NCBI GenBank assembly: GCA_001692895.1
Contig: KV748252.1
Span: 372,001 to 436,000, forward strand
Source of the DNA: Cenococcum geophilum 1.58
Taxonomy: Eukaryota; Ascomycota; Dothideomycetes; Gloniales; Gloniaceae
Direction of reading: 5' to 3'
DNA: 64,000 bases
The notes under the pieces are model-generated. The model did not search any database, was not told where the DNA came from, and worked only from the letters and a program-made list of their open reading frames with translations. Below, one piece after another: positions 11,841-24,325 of this stretch (positions within the stretch are counted from its first letter, which is position 1; each line of letters opens with the position of its first letter). Both the position numbers and the translations under genes were made by a program.

Positions 11841-12089
11841 CGAAAAAAAATTTCCTGATGAAGTTCTGCCAGGACTACCACCTAAATCCTATTCTACTCT
11901 ATATACGTATTAACTAAGCAACTAAGTCTACAATATGTACCCTTTCTTCCCATTTTCCTTATATAATGTCTTAAATTTCTTATACAGTTTATATATATAG
12001 CTTAATAATACCTACCATGCTATATATTATTGTCGCTTATACTTACTCTGTAATACTACATTACGTTAACTACCTATATTACTGTTAAC

Positions 12090-13920
12090 ATGTAGAATAA
12101 ACCTAAAGCTCCTATAACGGCCGCCGGGATTATATCCGCACTTTAAGAATAATTAGTAGGGATATAGAAGTCTTTTATAGACGCCCTTATATAGAACTAA
12201 GCCATTTTAAATTAATAATAAGCCGAACAAGAAGCACGATACTAGCAATTAATTAAGGACCTCTAAGAAGAAGTCCGCACCCTTAAGATGTCTATGCCAG
12301 GACCTTAAGACCGAACGCTATCTCCGGAAATAAACACGCTCCTTAATACAATGTAATAGCCCCACGAACGTCTACCAAGTTATCCTAGCTTAAGCACCCT
12401 AACGCCATAGATATTGACACTAGGACCCTAGAATACGCCCTATTAAGGTCCTCTAAACGAGAACAGCGCATTAAGCTAGGCCTCTACTTTAAATGTAAAA
12501 GTAACTCCTACCTCTCTAACTACTGCTCCGCCCCTTTTTAAAAAGATCTATAAATAGTTAACGCTAGCAGCCTACCACCCTAATCCTCTAGCCGCCGTCC
12601 CTAATCTTTATCTAGCTCTAGCTTAATAACTAGTAAGCACTGTTTATAAGGATAAAGCTCTAATTAACGTCCTATAAGAAACCCGTCCTAATCGCCTCTA
12701 AAAGGAAGGTTTTAGAGCTAAGTCGCTCTCTAGAACGGCTCTGCTATAGGATCTCGTTAAATGTATTTAATATTACGAACTCTAACTCTTAGGACTATAG
12801 CATAATTATTAACTGCCGTTTTTAGCAGAATAGTTAATAGGCTAATACTTAAATCCTAATTAATATAGGAGCTAGTAGTATAGGATTTATTAATAAGATC
12901 GTTATGTAAGATAATAGTTTTACCCCAATCCCCCTTAACCGGCATATTAATATATTTAGATTTAATAGTAAACGCACTATTTTGGGCTATATTACTTACG
13001 TAGTAGCCCTAAAACTCTAATACCTAAACCACAAAGAACTAATTAAGCTCTTTATTACTACCTTAGGTTACCTAGTAATCCTTAAATAACCCTAGATAAA
13101 ACTATATAAGGTAGTTATTAATTAAAATAACCTTAAGCTTCTATTTACTGCCCCTTATTATAGAAAAGAATGCTCTATAACGCGCCACCCTAACCCTAAA
13201 CTAAAATTTAGGAAATTTACTAAGATCTACTAACCTAAGATTTCTATTAATATTTACCCCGCGCCTAAAGAATCTACTAGTATAAAAATTTTACCAAGTT
13301 TTACCGATATAAGAATTTCACCAACATCCATTAAGGATCTGAAAATTCTACTAAATTCTATAAGATAATACTAAGTACCACACCACCCTAAACCAAGTAG
13401 AAGCTTAAGCTTAGTATATAAAACTATTAGAAGAACTAGTACCCTATAATAAAAAGAATATTTAAAGAACCTAAACCTAAATCTAACACTAACTCCGTAC
13501 CTAATACTGAACCTAAACCTAAATAAGAAACTATAGATAATCCAAGCAAGCTTAGCACCCTAGATATCCATATAATTAGAGCTACTCTATTAGTATAACT
13601 TACTAAAAAACCTAAACATACAATCTTTACTATTACTATAGCTGATATTAAGAAGGCCTTAGCATCGAAGAAGCACATTAACCCTACTATAAAGGTACTA
13701 GTAGAGTACTATAACCGCCTAGAGGCATTCTTATGGAAGGAAGCTAATAAGCTACTAGAATACCAACTATACGATTATAAGATTATACTTAAAGAAGGGA
13801 AGCAGCCCGGATTTGGACCCTTATACGGGATATCCTAAAATAAACTCTAAGTGCTATAGAAGTACCTAAATAAGAACCTAAGCAAATAGAATAAGTATCT
13901 CCGTAGGATTATAGGGGTAT
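12090..13920 (+). pseudogene. Gypsy-D gag, protease and start of pol (RIP-degraded)
   Basis: The plus strand, read through many stops, gives a gag-like region (about 12095-12790), then a retropepsin-type segment (about 12870-13350) in which the expected Asp-Ser-Gly reads as I-GASS, with ITRHPNPKLKF downstream. From about 13640 it gives the linker that precedes Gypsy reverse transcriptase (IEKALAPKKHINP and YDYKIILKEGKQPGFGPLY). The frame is lost at about 13920, where LINE-Y sequence begins. The rest of this reverse transcriptase and its RNase H resume at about 31500 and 45374. This is the oldest element of the nest. Confidence 0.7.
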
Positions 13921-14567
13921 ACTAGTAAATACTAATAGCTATAATAGAGAAGAAAGCGGCTATTTCCCTAATCTAGCTCTATGTTAAAATAATAGCCCTT
14001 TAAAGGACTACTAAGACAGCTCCTAATAGGGTAGAAAAGGAATTAGTAAAAGCACTTAATAGTATTTAGAAAATATTAGTAAAATGCTAGTAAAAAGCAA
14101 AACGGCTATTAGTATTACTAAAAGCACTTAAAGACCGTATAAGGGACTATAAAAAAAATAAGATATAGGACTTTCTTATATACTAAAAGGATTATATAGA
14201 GCGGGAAGCTATAATAAACCCCTATAGACGTAGCTGATAAAACGCTAGTAAAGTGTAGATAGAGCGCCGCTGCTATATAGGAGGTCACTAGCACTACTAA
14301 TAGGCAACTACTCTTATTGCAAAATAGGCAGACCTAAAATAGTGCCGATAGTAGTAAGAAAAGGCTAAAGACTATATAAAAACTACGTAGAGGACCCTAT
14401 AGGGAAAGCCTATAATCCTACTATATAAAGACTTAATAAAGGTAAAGGCTATAGTACTATTTCTTCTTTATATAGAGGTAATAGGGCTTAATACATAGCT
14501 TGCATCTATTAGAGTATTAGAGATTCTCCTATAATATAAATATAGCTAGATAAGGCAGATAGTTTAG

Positions 14568-14777
14568 TGTAACGGCGCTATCGCACGTTACCTGCCAAAT
14601 TGTGTCATATTCTGCCGACCTATAATTAGCCCGCCCAAAGCTAGCGCCTTAGCGGCTCACCCTATATATTTGTTTACATCGGTCCTAGCGACCCCTTTTT
14701 CTTCTCTTTAGCTTAGTATCTTTGTAAGATAGCATTCTATAAACTTTGGTTTAGAAGCATTTATATAAGCCGTTACA
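14568..14777 (+). repeat. Gypsy-A 5' LTR
   Basis: 210 bp, TGTAACGGCG...GCCGTTACA, with inverted TGTAAC/GTTACA ends. It is directly repeated at 30860-31069; differences are mainly C/T and G/A transitions. Confidence 0.92.
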
Positions 14778-17700
14778 TTATACTAAGCTCTCCCTATATT
14801 GCCTGGGAAAGCCTTAATAATATCCTACCCTAAATAGAAAACTTTGTCTACAATGACGCGTTAACACGCTATACTTAGACACTAAAACAACTCTATATTA
14901 CCTAAGAAGGCCTGGATAATATCCCACCTTATAAGTTAAATAGGACTAGACCTATACCCTTAGAATTAAAACCAAAGTATATAATACCAACGAACCCTAG
15001 AAAGCTAACAATGGCACCTAAAGTAAGCTTATTTAAGAGAGTTGCCTTTACCTAAGAGAAACCTAAGATCTAATTAGGATTAGAAATTGAAGATAATAAT
15101 AACGCTGTGGATATACGCGAGTAGATTCGCGCCCTTGTAGCCAGCCAAAAAGCCAATCGTTTTAAGGTAAGGAATATATAAGAGACCTTATAAGAGATCT
15201 TAGAAAGCCTTGCGGCCCTATAAAATAACCTAGCTTCTCCTTTTTAAAGCCTTAGCTAACCTACTTACTTTACTAAATATGGTATACCAGGGAGTACGGA
15301 TATAATAACGAAGTAATTAAAGTCCGTTAAGCTCCTTAACCCCTAACCACTATTTAACGGGATAGACCCTACCTTTAAGAATTAGAGGATTTAAGTACAA
15401 GGAAAGCTCCGCGTTAATTATAACTATTTCCTTTCTAAAGAAGCTAAAATACTCTACCTTTTTGGTTGAACTACTGGGGGCGCTTAATGGTACCTTTAAG
15501 CCAAGTTTAAGGATAATTCCCCTATCTAATTTATATCTATTAACGAGATAATATAGTACCTAGCGGCTATCTATATTAACCTAAATAAAGTATAGAATGC
15601 CTGGTATAACTATAATCGCCTAATAATAAAACTAAACTAACCCTTTACTAAATTTTAGACTTAATTCCTATACCTTATAGAAGAAGGCTAGGTTCCCCTT
15701 AAGAACTACCGATTAGACCTATACGATAAGCTAACAATTCGGCTATAAGAGAAGATTGCTATAACCTTAGATAACCTTTTAACGTATAACAGACTCGCAA
15801 CTTGTTACCTATTACTGGATTTAGAACTAAAATAAATTAACGCCTACCCTAATCGGCAGAAGTAACCCCAGAACGATTAAAACTCATTAGCTATACCTAT
15901 AGGAGCTAGAGTAGGAAGATAAGCTATGACCGCTCTTATGCTAAAAGCGGTTATATCTATATACTAGCGGGCCTTGCCCGACTAGTTACGTACTACACCC
16001 CTAACTAGTACTCGTCGTAATACCCTAATTAACCCTGCCTTGGTTACTTACTATAACTGTAATAAAGAGGGTTACTTTGCCTTATCTTGCCTAGAGCTAA
16101 AGGATATAGGCAATATTAAGGAGATAGAGGAAGGAGAAATATCTAATAAGTTGGGAAAAGAAGAGCCTTAGGGAAAGACTCCCCTTTAGGGTACCCTATT
16201 AATCTTAAAGAGATTAATCTTAGTTAGTTAATAGGTAGAAAGCATTTTACCGTTCTATATATAGTATCTTAGAATGGATATAGAGTAAATATAACTGCCC
16301 TTATTAATACTAAAGCGAATGGCTTCGCCTTTATAAATACTGCCTATATAAATAATGTTGCTAAAATTTTAAATATAAAAGCTACCTAATTAGAGAAGCC
16401 CGTTTAGGTAAAAGGCTATAATAGCTAAGCCGGTTAGCCGGTTAGCCACGTCTTAAAGTTATATATTGCTCTTAACGGATAACGCTAATATAGTATCACT
16501 TTCTATATCCTAAACCTAGGGTCCTATAATATAATCCTTAGCCGAAAATAGATATTCTATTTTAATATTTGGCTAAATATATAATAAAGACAATTTGTCT
16601 AGTCGGAGGATAGACTAAAACTACTCTTATTATTAGGGAAATCTAAACTAATTATAAAACACTAGCTGTAAAGGCTAACCCTACCTACTAGTAGGATGTC
16701 TAGGCCCGTGACCTAGCCTTTACCTAAAAAAATACCCGCCGTAAAGCTGGAAAGAACTCTATATTAACGAAGATACTCTTCTAAAGCGCTACGCCTAAAA
16801 AGGACTTTACGTACAGAAGCGGGATAGATAGTGACGTAGATAATATCTAAATTGCGCAGATTTAACCGGTATAGAAAAGAACGTATTAATAGGATATAAG
16901 GGATAACCTCTAAAAGATGCGATAGGAGCTAAAAGGAGTAATAATAACGCTAGTACCCTAGAAGCCCCTAAGGTTATATACGCCCCCATTATTATATAAC
17001 CCCCCCTATAGTAGATATTACTGTAATTAGCGCTATAGCGTTCCACTTTAATATATACTAGAAGGATAATAAGGTCTTTATAATAAGCCTATATAAGATT
17101 AACCGAATTATTAATAATAGGGAGGAAAGGCTAGCTAAAGAAACTAACGAGGAACTAGTTAAATGCCTCCTTTTTACTATTTATATAGATTATAAGGATG
17201 TATTTTTAAAAGTAGCCTTAAATAAGTTACCCCCTTACCAGATATACAATTATAAGATTTAATTAAAAGCCAATAACTCGCTAGGCTATAGCCCCCTCTA
17301 TTAATAATTAATAGATAAGCTAAAAGCAATAAAGTAGTACTTAATTAATAACCTGGATAAAGGGTTTATTGAGCTAAGTTAAGCCCCTTTTACTTTCCCT
17401 ATCCTATTTATAAAAAGCTTAATAGAGGCCTTAATTTTTATATTAACTATTAAAAGCTAAATGCTATTACTTAAAAAGACCGGTACTCTATTCTTTTAAT
17501 TAATGAGACCCTTATATATCTAAGCTAGGTAAAGATCTTTACTAAACTTAATATCCGCTAAGCTTTTTACCGAATTAGGATAAACCCTATATCTAAAGAT
17601 TTAATAACGTTTTGTACCTATTATGGTTCCTATAAATATAAAGTTCTTCCTTTTAGACTAATAAACGGACCGGCTATGTACTAAAGGTATATAAATAACG

Positions 17701-19386
17701 TTCTTTTTAATTACCTTAATAAGTTCTGTACGGTATACCTAGACAATATTCTTATATACTTAGATAATGAACTTAAGTATTAAGTTTATATTAAAAAGGT
17801 CTTAGAGAGACTACGGAACGCGGGCTTATAAGTTAATATTAAGAAATGTAAGTTTGGGATAAAACGTATAAAATACCTTAGGTATATCGTAACTATAGAA
17901 GGAATTAAGGTTAACTTTAAGAAGGTAGAGGCAATCTGTAATTAGAAGCCCCCTTATATAGTAAAAGGAATCTAATCCTTCCTTAGTTTTTATAACTTCT
18001 ACTACTAGTTTATCCGCGACTACGGAATTGTGGTAAAACCTTTTATATAACTAACTAGGAAGGATATACTTTTTATCTTTAATAATAGCTATATAGAAGC
18101 CTTTAAAGAGATAAAGGATCGGCTTATCTCTTTTTTAATCCTTTATTACTATAACCTAGACCTTAAATTAATGCTAGAAACGGACGCCTCTAATAGGGTT
18201 ATAGTGGGAATCCTATTATAGTTACATCTAGATAGCGAATAGTACCTTATTACTTTCTTTTTAAAAATAATAAACCTAGTTAAGTGTAACTATAAAGTAT
18301 ATAATAAAGAAATGCTAACTATTATTTAATTACTTTCCTAATAGTGCGTAGAGCTTAAAGGTATAAACTTCTGGATTAAGATATATATAGATTATAAAGC
18401 CCTAGAGTACTTTATAACTATAAAGTAGCTTACTAGATAATAAGCCTAATAAGCCAAAATACTCTCCTAATTCTTTTTTATGATTATATATTATTCTAGT
18501 AAGTAAAACTTTAAGGCTAATACTTTAACCTAAAGAGAATAAGATATAGGACCCTAGGATAAGCTAAAGACCTAATATTAGACGCGTGCCCTCCTCTATT
18601 TAGAATAGCTTAACCTATAAATCCTTAAGGAGCTAAACTCCTAGTAAAACGAGCTAGCACTAATAAAGGAGTTCTTAGATAAGCTAATAGGGCTAATTAA
18701 CTGCCTCCTAACTGTAAACCGTACTGCTAATACTCTAAGGGCCCTTCGCGAATAAGCCGTAAAAGGAGACCCCGATTTTAAGATGGAGGAAGGATTACTC
18801 CTATACTAGAAGCGGCTTATAGTCCCTAACGTTAATAATTTATAGACTAAACTAATCCGCGAAGCTTATTGCTAAGTCTCTATAGTATACCCTAGTAAGA
18901 ACAAAATCCGTAAAATTATTAACTGCCGCTACTACTAGCTAAGAATAGTTGTGGATGTTAATTAATATATATAGAACTGCGAAGACTACTAGAGAGCTAT
19001 AATCCCACGGGATAAGACCCTAGGACTACTTAAGCCACTCCCAATATTAGAGCGCCCTTAGTAGTATATTTTTATAGACTTTTATAAACTACCTAGGGAC
19101 CGTAACGGATATAATATAGTTATAGTTATAGTTAACCGCTTTAGTAAACGCCCGTTTTTAATTCCCTGTTATAAGAATATTAATGCTAAAGAGGTAGCCT
19201 GGCTATATGTTTATTGCGTCTACTAAATCTACGGACTACTAAATACTATTATATCTAATTATAGGCTATAGTTTATATCGGCCTTCTAGAATAAGTTTAC
19301 CTAGATTTTAGGTATTAAGCTAAAGCTTTTTACGGCTTATTACCCCTAGATAAATAGTTAGATAGAGATTATAAATTAGTACCTAG

Positions 19387-19806
19387 TATAATAAAGCCTT
19401 ATAGGAAGTACTACAGTAGACTTATTAATGGGCTGGGTATATAGGTATAGAATAGTTAACAATATAAATATAACTAGTGGAGTAGTTACCCAACAGATTA
19501 ACTCTAATTATATTCTAAGATTTACTATAAAGGAGAGAACTATCTAGGTAGGGACTGTGGTCCTTTAAATACACAACCGTACTCTTAAGAAATCCCCTTT
19601 ATATATAAGGTACGTATACTCTATCTACTTTATTATAAATCCTATAGATCTTATAGATTATATAGATTACGTTATATAACCTTAGCTACTATTTCTTATT
19701 ATATAGCTCTATCGGCTCTATCCTAGACTATACCTAAATTAACTAACTAGATTCTTTTAACTCTTCTCCTAATAGTCGTAATATTGTACTTAAAGCGTCT
19801 ATAACA
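19387..19806 (-). repeat. Gypsy-C LTR (left, 3' LTR in element orientation)
   Basis: 420 bp, directly repeated at 29273-29692 with mainly transition differences. It ends ...GTCTATAACA and is preceded by CCTAG. Confidence 0.9.
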
Positions 19807-22224
19807 CTATCTCCCTCCTCTTTATCTTTATCCTTGAAGATTCTAAATATCTCTAAGTTATTTACTAGAGGTATAATATCCGTCTAATTAATTTGGTTAA
19901 TATTATTACTTATTATACCTAAAGCTTCTTTTTCGTCTTTAACTGCTTATCGCGTTTATACTATTGCTGCGATATTATCTCTTAGTAAGATTATGCCGTC
20001 TCTATATTCTCGTTGTTTAAAAGAGGGGTTAGTTTATATTATATTAGTAAACCCATCTTCGCGATAACCATTCTCTTATTTGGAGTGTACTAAAGTAAAT
20101 ATTTATTTATCCTATAACGTTCGCTTCGTCTCTAATACTAAATATATATAACTTACTATTCTTAATAGTTATCTAGTTCCCTAATTAATTTATCTTAGGG
20201 TCTTATATTTAATCTGCTACTACGCAGCTAGATAATAAACTGTCTATTACCCTAGTGGAGTTATATTACTCGCGTGATGCTAAATAAGAGGCTGCTAATA
20301 CTTAGCAACGGGCCCTTAAGTCTCGTCTTGCGGCGTCCGCTTAGTTAATCCGTCTTAAAAAGGTTTATAAAAAGGTCCATTTTAAGAAATAGAAACTTAT
20401 AGAATAAGGTTTATAGGAACTTAGCAATAAAAAAACGGATTTTCTTCTAACTAAGAAGGAAATAGATCTAAGTAGTTCGGTAACTGCTCTTCTTAGGTCT
20501 CCCTTAGGTAACTTATTTTTTAGCGATCTTTTTTTATTAATACTATCTAACCTAATCTCTTCTGGTACTCCTCTACCTTTCTTATAGCGTTTTTTAAATT
20601 CTCTAGTGGTTTCTAGGTAGTCTTAGTGTAGCTTATCTACTTAACCTTATACTATATTTTATCGTTAATATCCTTATAACTAATGATCTTCGAAACTTAC
20701 TCTTTGTCTTCCTCTTATCCTCTATACGTGTCTGCTTTATAAACTAGTGGCTTAATATCTCTATATACTAGCTTTAGCATTATAATATACTATATAGGGT
20801 AGATCTTTATCTTAGCTAGTAGGTTCAACTTAAATATAACCAGTAAAATTCTTTACGTAATTTTAAAAGGTCATAGTCTAACGTAGTCTAACTTCTTACT
20901 TAGCCGTCAACTTTTAAATTTTTTATATAGTAGCCATACTTTATCTCCCTCCTTAAGATCTAGTCCCTTAGATCTCTTAGCATTATAGTACCTTTTTATT
21001 CTCTCTTATACTCTTTTTACTAATTCTATAAGGTCTATATAAAGATTTATTAACGTCTTTATTTTTTCTTTAGCTATACTACTCGTTTTCTTCACTTATT
21101 ATAGTAATAATAATATTCTTAGCTCATATCCGTAGTTTGCCTTAAATAGTAATATACCTATTCCTTCTTATAGTGTTATATTATATATAAACTATATAAC
21201 TAGTAATAATAATACCTAATTATTCTATGCGTAATTAATATAATATCTTAGATACTATTCTAGTGTCTAATTTAATCTTTCTATTTAACCGTCTGTCTGT
21301 AGATAATATACGGTAAAAGTTGCTACTCTAACTCCTTACTCTACTAAGAATACTTCCTAGAATACTATTATAAATCTTAGATCTCTATCCAATATAATTT
21401 TGCTTAGTACTCTATATTTTACAAATACTTCTTTAATATAGATTCTAGCGACATCTTCCGCTAATATTTCTTCTATGCATGCTATAAAGTATCCCCACTT
21501 TATAAGCTTATCTACTATTACTAAGATTACGTCATGCTCTTATCCGGTAATAGGGTCTCTTAACTTTAGTAACTTAACGATAAAGTCCTATAATATAACC
21601 TCCCATGGTCTTTCTAGTATTTTAATAGGTTATAGCCCTCCATATAGCTTATGCCTTATTAGTTTATTTCTTTAGCAATCTAGATACTTTTTTATTACCT
21701 TTCTAGCTAGGCCTTAGATTCCGTTAATAATATATTCCTCTTAAAGTCTTAACACTAAGCCTATTGCTCCATTGTGTTCTTAAGTTATTCCCTTATAGAA
21801 ATCTCCCATAAAATGCTCTGCTATGCTTCTTAGGATATATTTCGCCTCTCTATACTTATACAGTGTTTCTTCTCCTAAATATTCTAACTGTTCTTCTAGC
21901 TGTGCCTTAAAGATTCTTTCATCGGCAAAATATGGTACCCTTTCAATGGCCTCAATGGTTGGTGGTTGACGCAATTAGCGCGCAGTTGAGGGCATTTGGC
22001 AACTCGACCGACTAGCCTATGTCGTGTTTTTTTGACACGCAGCCTGCGCGCAGCCTGCGCGCAACCTGCCAGTAATCTGCGTATTTGGCAACCATAATTA
22101 TATTTACCTCTTTTATACTAATAATATATTTTAAATAAATAAAAGCTATTTTAAAGCTATTTATAAGGCTAGCAAATAAATATTATTTATTTAGATATTT
22201 AATATAATACAGCGATGGTTCTCT

Positions 22225-22620
22225 TCTACCTATCTACCTATTAACTTACCTACCTTGCCTGCATCGCCTACCTATTTGCATCGCCTACCTATCTACATCT
22301 ACCTGTCTACATTTTGCCTACTATCTACATCTGCTACTATCTATATTTACCTACCCGTTAGCATTTACTACCTATCTGCATCTGCTTACCTGTCTGCATC
22401 TACCTACCTGTTTATATCTACTTGTCTGCATCTGCCTACCTATCTATATCTGCCTACCGTCAGCATCTACTACCTATCTATATCTGCTTGCCTATCTGCA
22501 TCTACTTACCTATCTGCATCTGCCTGCCTATCTATATCTGCTTACCTGTCTGCCAGTCTTACCTTAACCTGTCTTATATCTACCTACCCGTTAGCATCTA
22601 CCTGTTATGCCATACCTGTC
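22225..22620. repeat. TACCTGTCTGCATC tandem array (copy B)
   Basis: Imperfect repeats of about 17-22 bp made of TACCTACCTGTCTGCATCTGCC variants. It is the reverse complement of the 11160-11420 array family. A tract of repeated GATC (about 22638-22655) lies just beyond it. Confidence 0.88.
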
Positions 22621-22674
22621 TGTGCTACCTTAATCCGATCGATCGATCGATATCGTTTATAGTGTTGGCTGGCT

Positions 22675-23325
22675 AGTCGTTGTCGTCTGGCTCTGGCGAC
22701 GGTTGTCTGGTTCTGGCGACGGTCGTCTGGTTCTGGCGAGGTTCGTCTGGCTCTGGCAACGGTCGTCTAGTTCTGGTAACGGTCGTCTGGCTGGCGCGAC
22801 GGTCGTCTGGTTCTGGTAAGGTCGTCTGGCTGGCGACGGAGTCGTCCTGGTTCTGGTAAACCGGTCGTCTGGCTGGCGACGGTCGTCTGGTTCTGGCGGA
22901 CGATCGTCTGGCTCTGGCAACGGTCGTCTGGTTCTTGGTAACGGTCGTCTGGCTGGCGACACGGTCGTCTGGTTCTGGCGACGGTCGTCTGGTTCTGGGT
23001 GACAGTCGTCTGGTTCTAGCGACCGGTCGTCTGGCTCTGGCAACGGTCGTCTGGTTCTGGTAACGGTCCGTCTGGCTGGCGACGGGTCGTCTGGTTCTGG
23101 CGACAGTCGTCTGGTTCTATAAACGGTCGTCTGGCTGGCGACGGTCGGTCTGGTTTGGTAACGGTCGTCTGGCTGGCGACGGTTCGTCTGGGTTCTGGCG
23201 ACGATCGTCTGGCTCTGGCAACGGCGTCTGGTTCTGGCGACGGTCGTCTGGCTGGCGATGGTCGTCTGGTTCTGGTAACGGTCATCTGGTTCTGGCGACG
23301 GTCGTCTAAGTTCTAGCAACGGTCC
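22675..23325. repeat. GGTCGTCTGGCTCTGGCGAC-type tandem array (copy B)
   Basis: About 650 bp of a unit of about 18-21 bp (GGTCGTCTGG followed by CTGGCGAC or TTCTGGCGAC). It is the reverse complement of the 10930-11045 family and several times longer. Open frames through it are low-complexity Arg/Pro/Asp/Gln repeats and are not genes. Confidence 0.92.
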
Positions 23326-23454
23326 TCTGCTGGCTGCCGTTCTGGTGCCTCCCTAGGTAGGGAGGATATAAAGAAGGAAGGAAGGGTAAAAAACAAGGTA
23401 GCTACATAGGGTAGAGGCACGTGTAGAGGCTATCGGGAATATAGCGGGGACCCG

Positions 23455-23762
23455 ATGCAGAGCTTCGTGTTAGAGCCTCTGTACGCAGAGCTTCGCGCAG
23501 AGCCTCGTGCAGAGCCTCTCTGTACGCAGAGCTTCGCGCAGACCCTCGCGCAGACCCTCGCGCAGACCCTGTGCAGAGCTTCGTGCAGAGCTTCGTGCAG
23601 AGCCTCTGTACGCAGAGCTTCGTGTAGAAGGCCTCGTGTAGAGCCTTATGCGAAGCTTCGTGCAGAGCTTTGTGCAGAGCCTCTATGCGCAGAGCTTCGT
23701 GCAGAGCCTCTGTACGCAGAGCTTCGTGTAGAGCTTCGTGTAGAGCCTCATGCAGAGCCTCC
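23455..23762. repeat. 12-bp minisatellite array (copy B, unit GCAGAGCTTCGT)
   Basis: About 25 copies of the reverse complement of the 9405-10790 unit, in about 0.3 kb against 1.4 kb in cassette A. Alanine/leucine/histidine-rich frames here are repeat artefacts. Confidence 0.93.
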
Positions 23763-23914
23763 AAGTAATAAGACTAAAGATTGTATGAGATTGTATAAGA
23801 TTGTATAAGATTATATATAATAGTTTAAATAATATAGTATATAACTTTAACCTTAATCGCACGTCAAGAAATATACAGTTAGCTTTTAAAGTTATTAAGT
23901 AGGTTAACTGTATA

Positions 23915-24325
23915 TTAAGTTAGTTAAATTGTATATCAAGTAGGTCAACTGCGTGTTAAGTTAGTTAAATTGCATGTTAAGTAGTGTCAACTGCGTATTA
24001 AGTTGGTTAAATTGCATGTCAAGTAGGTCAACTGCGTGTTGAGTTAGTTAAATTGCATGTTAAGTAGGTTAACTGCGTGTCGAGTTGGTTAAATTGCATG
24101 TCAAGTAGGTTAACTGCGTGTTGAGTTAGTTAAATTACATGTCAAGTAGGTCAACTGCGTGTTAAGTTAGTTAAATTGCATGTTAAGTAGGTCAACTGCG
24201 TGTTAAGTTAGTTAAATTGCATGTTAAGTAGGTCAACTGCGTGTCAAGTTAGTTAAATTGCATGTCAAGTAGGTCAACTGCGTGTCAAGTTGGTTAATTG
24301 CGTGTCGAGTTGGTTAAATTGCATG
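23915..24325. repeat. 41-bp tandem array of two alternating half-units
   Basis: About ten copies of a 41-bp period made of AAGTAGGTCAACTGCGTGTT and AAGTTAGTTAAATTGCATGTT-type halves. Variation is mostly T/C and G/A transitions at the half-unit joints. It has no counterpart in cassette A. Confidence 0.92.

Larger units (their letters stand above)
9204..11860. mobile_element. Satellite cassette A: TIR-bounded block of tandem repeats
   Basis: The left edge CATCAGGAAATTTTTTTT is the reverse complement of the right edge at 11843-11860, and both continue inward with GGGC-CGTTGT. Subterminal DNA at both sides is rich in short TTGCGGCAA/TTGCCGCAA-type units. Between the ends lie, in order, a 12-bp minisatellite, a linker of about 130 bp, a CCAGAACCAGACGACCGTCGG-type array, a short non-repeated piece and an AGACAGGTAGGCAT-type array. 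The linker and all three arrays recur in inverted order in cassette B. No transposase is present, so if it is mobile it is non-autonomous. No target duplication was recognised. Confidence 0.6.

Noticed and set aside
22657..23319. Open frame of 220 codons, Arg/Pro/Asp/Gln-rich, on the minus strand
   Set aside because: It lies entirely inside the GGTCGTCTGG tandem array; composition and periodicity explain the absence of stops.
22225..24325. Regular repeats that might suggest a CRISPR-like array
   Set aside because: Units are contiguous or degenerate tandem repeats without unique spacers, and the DNA is fungal.
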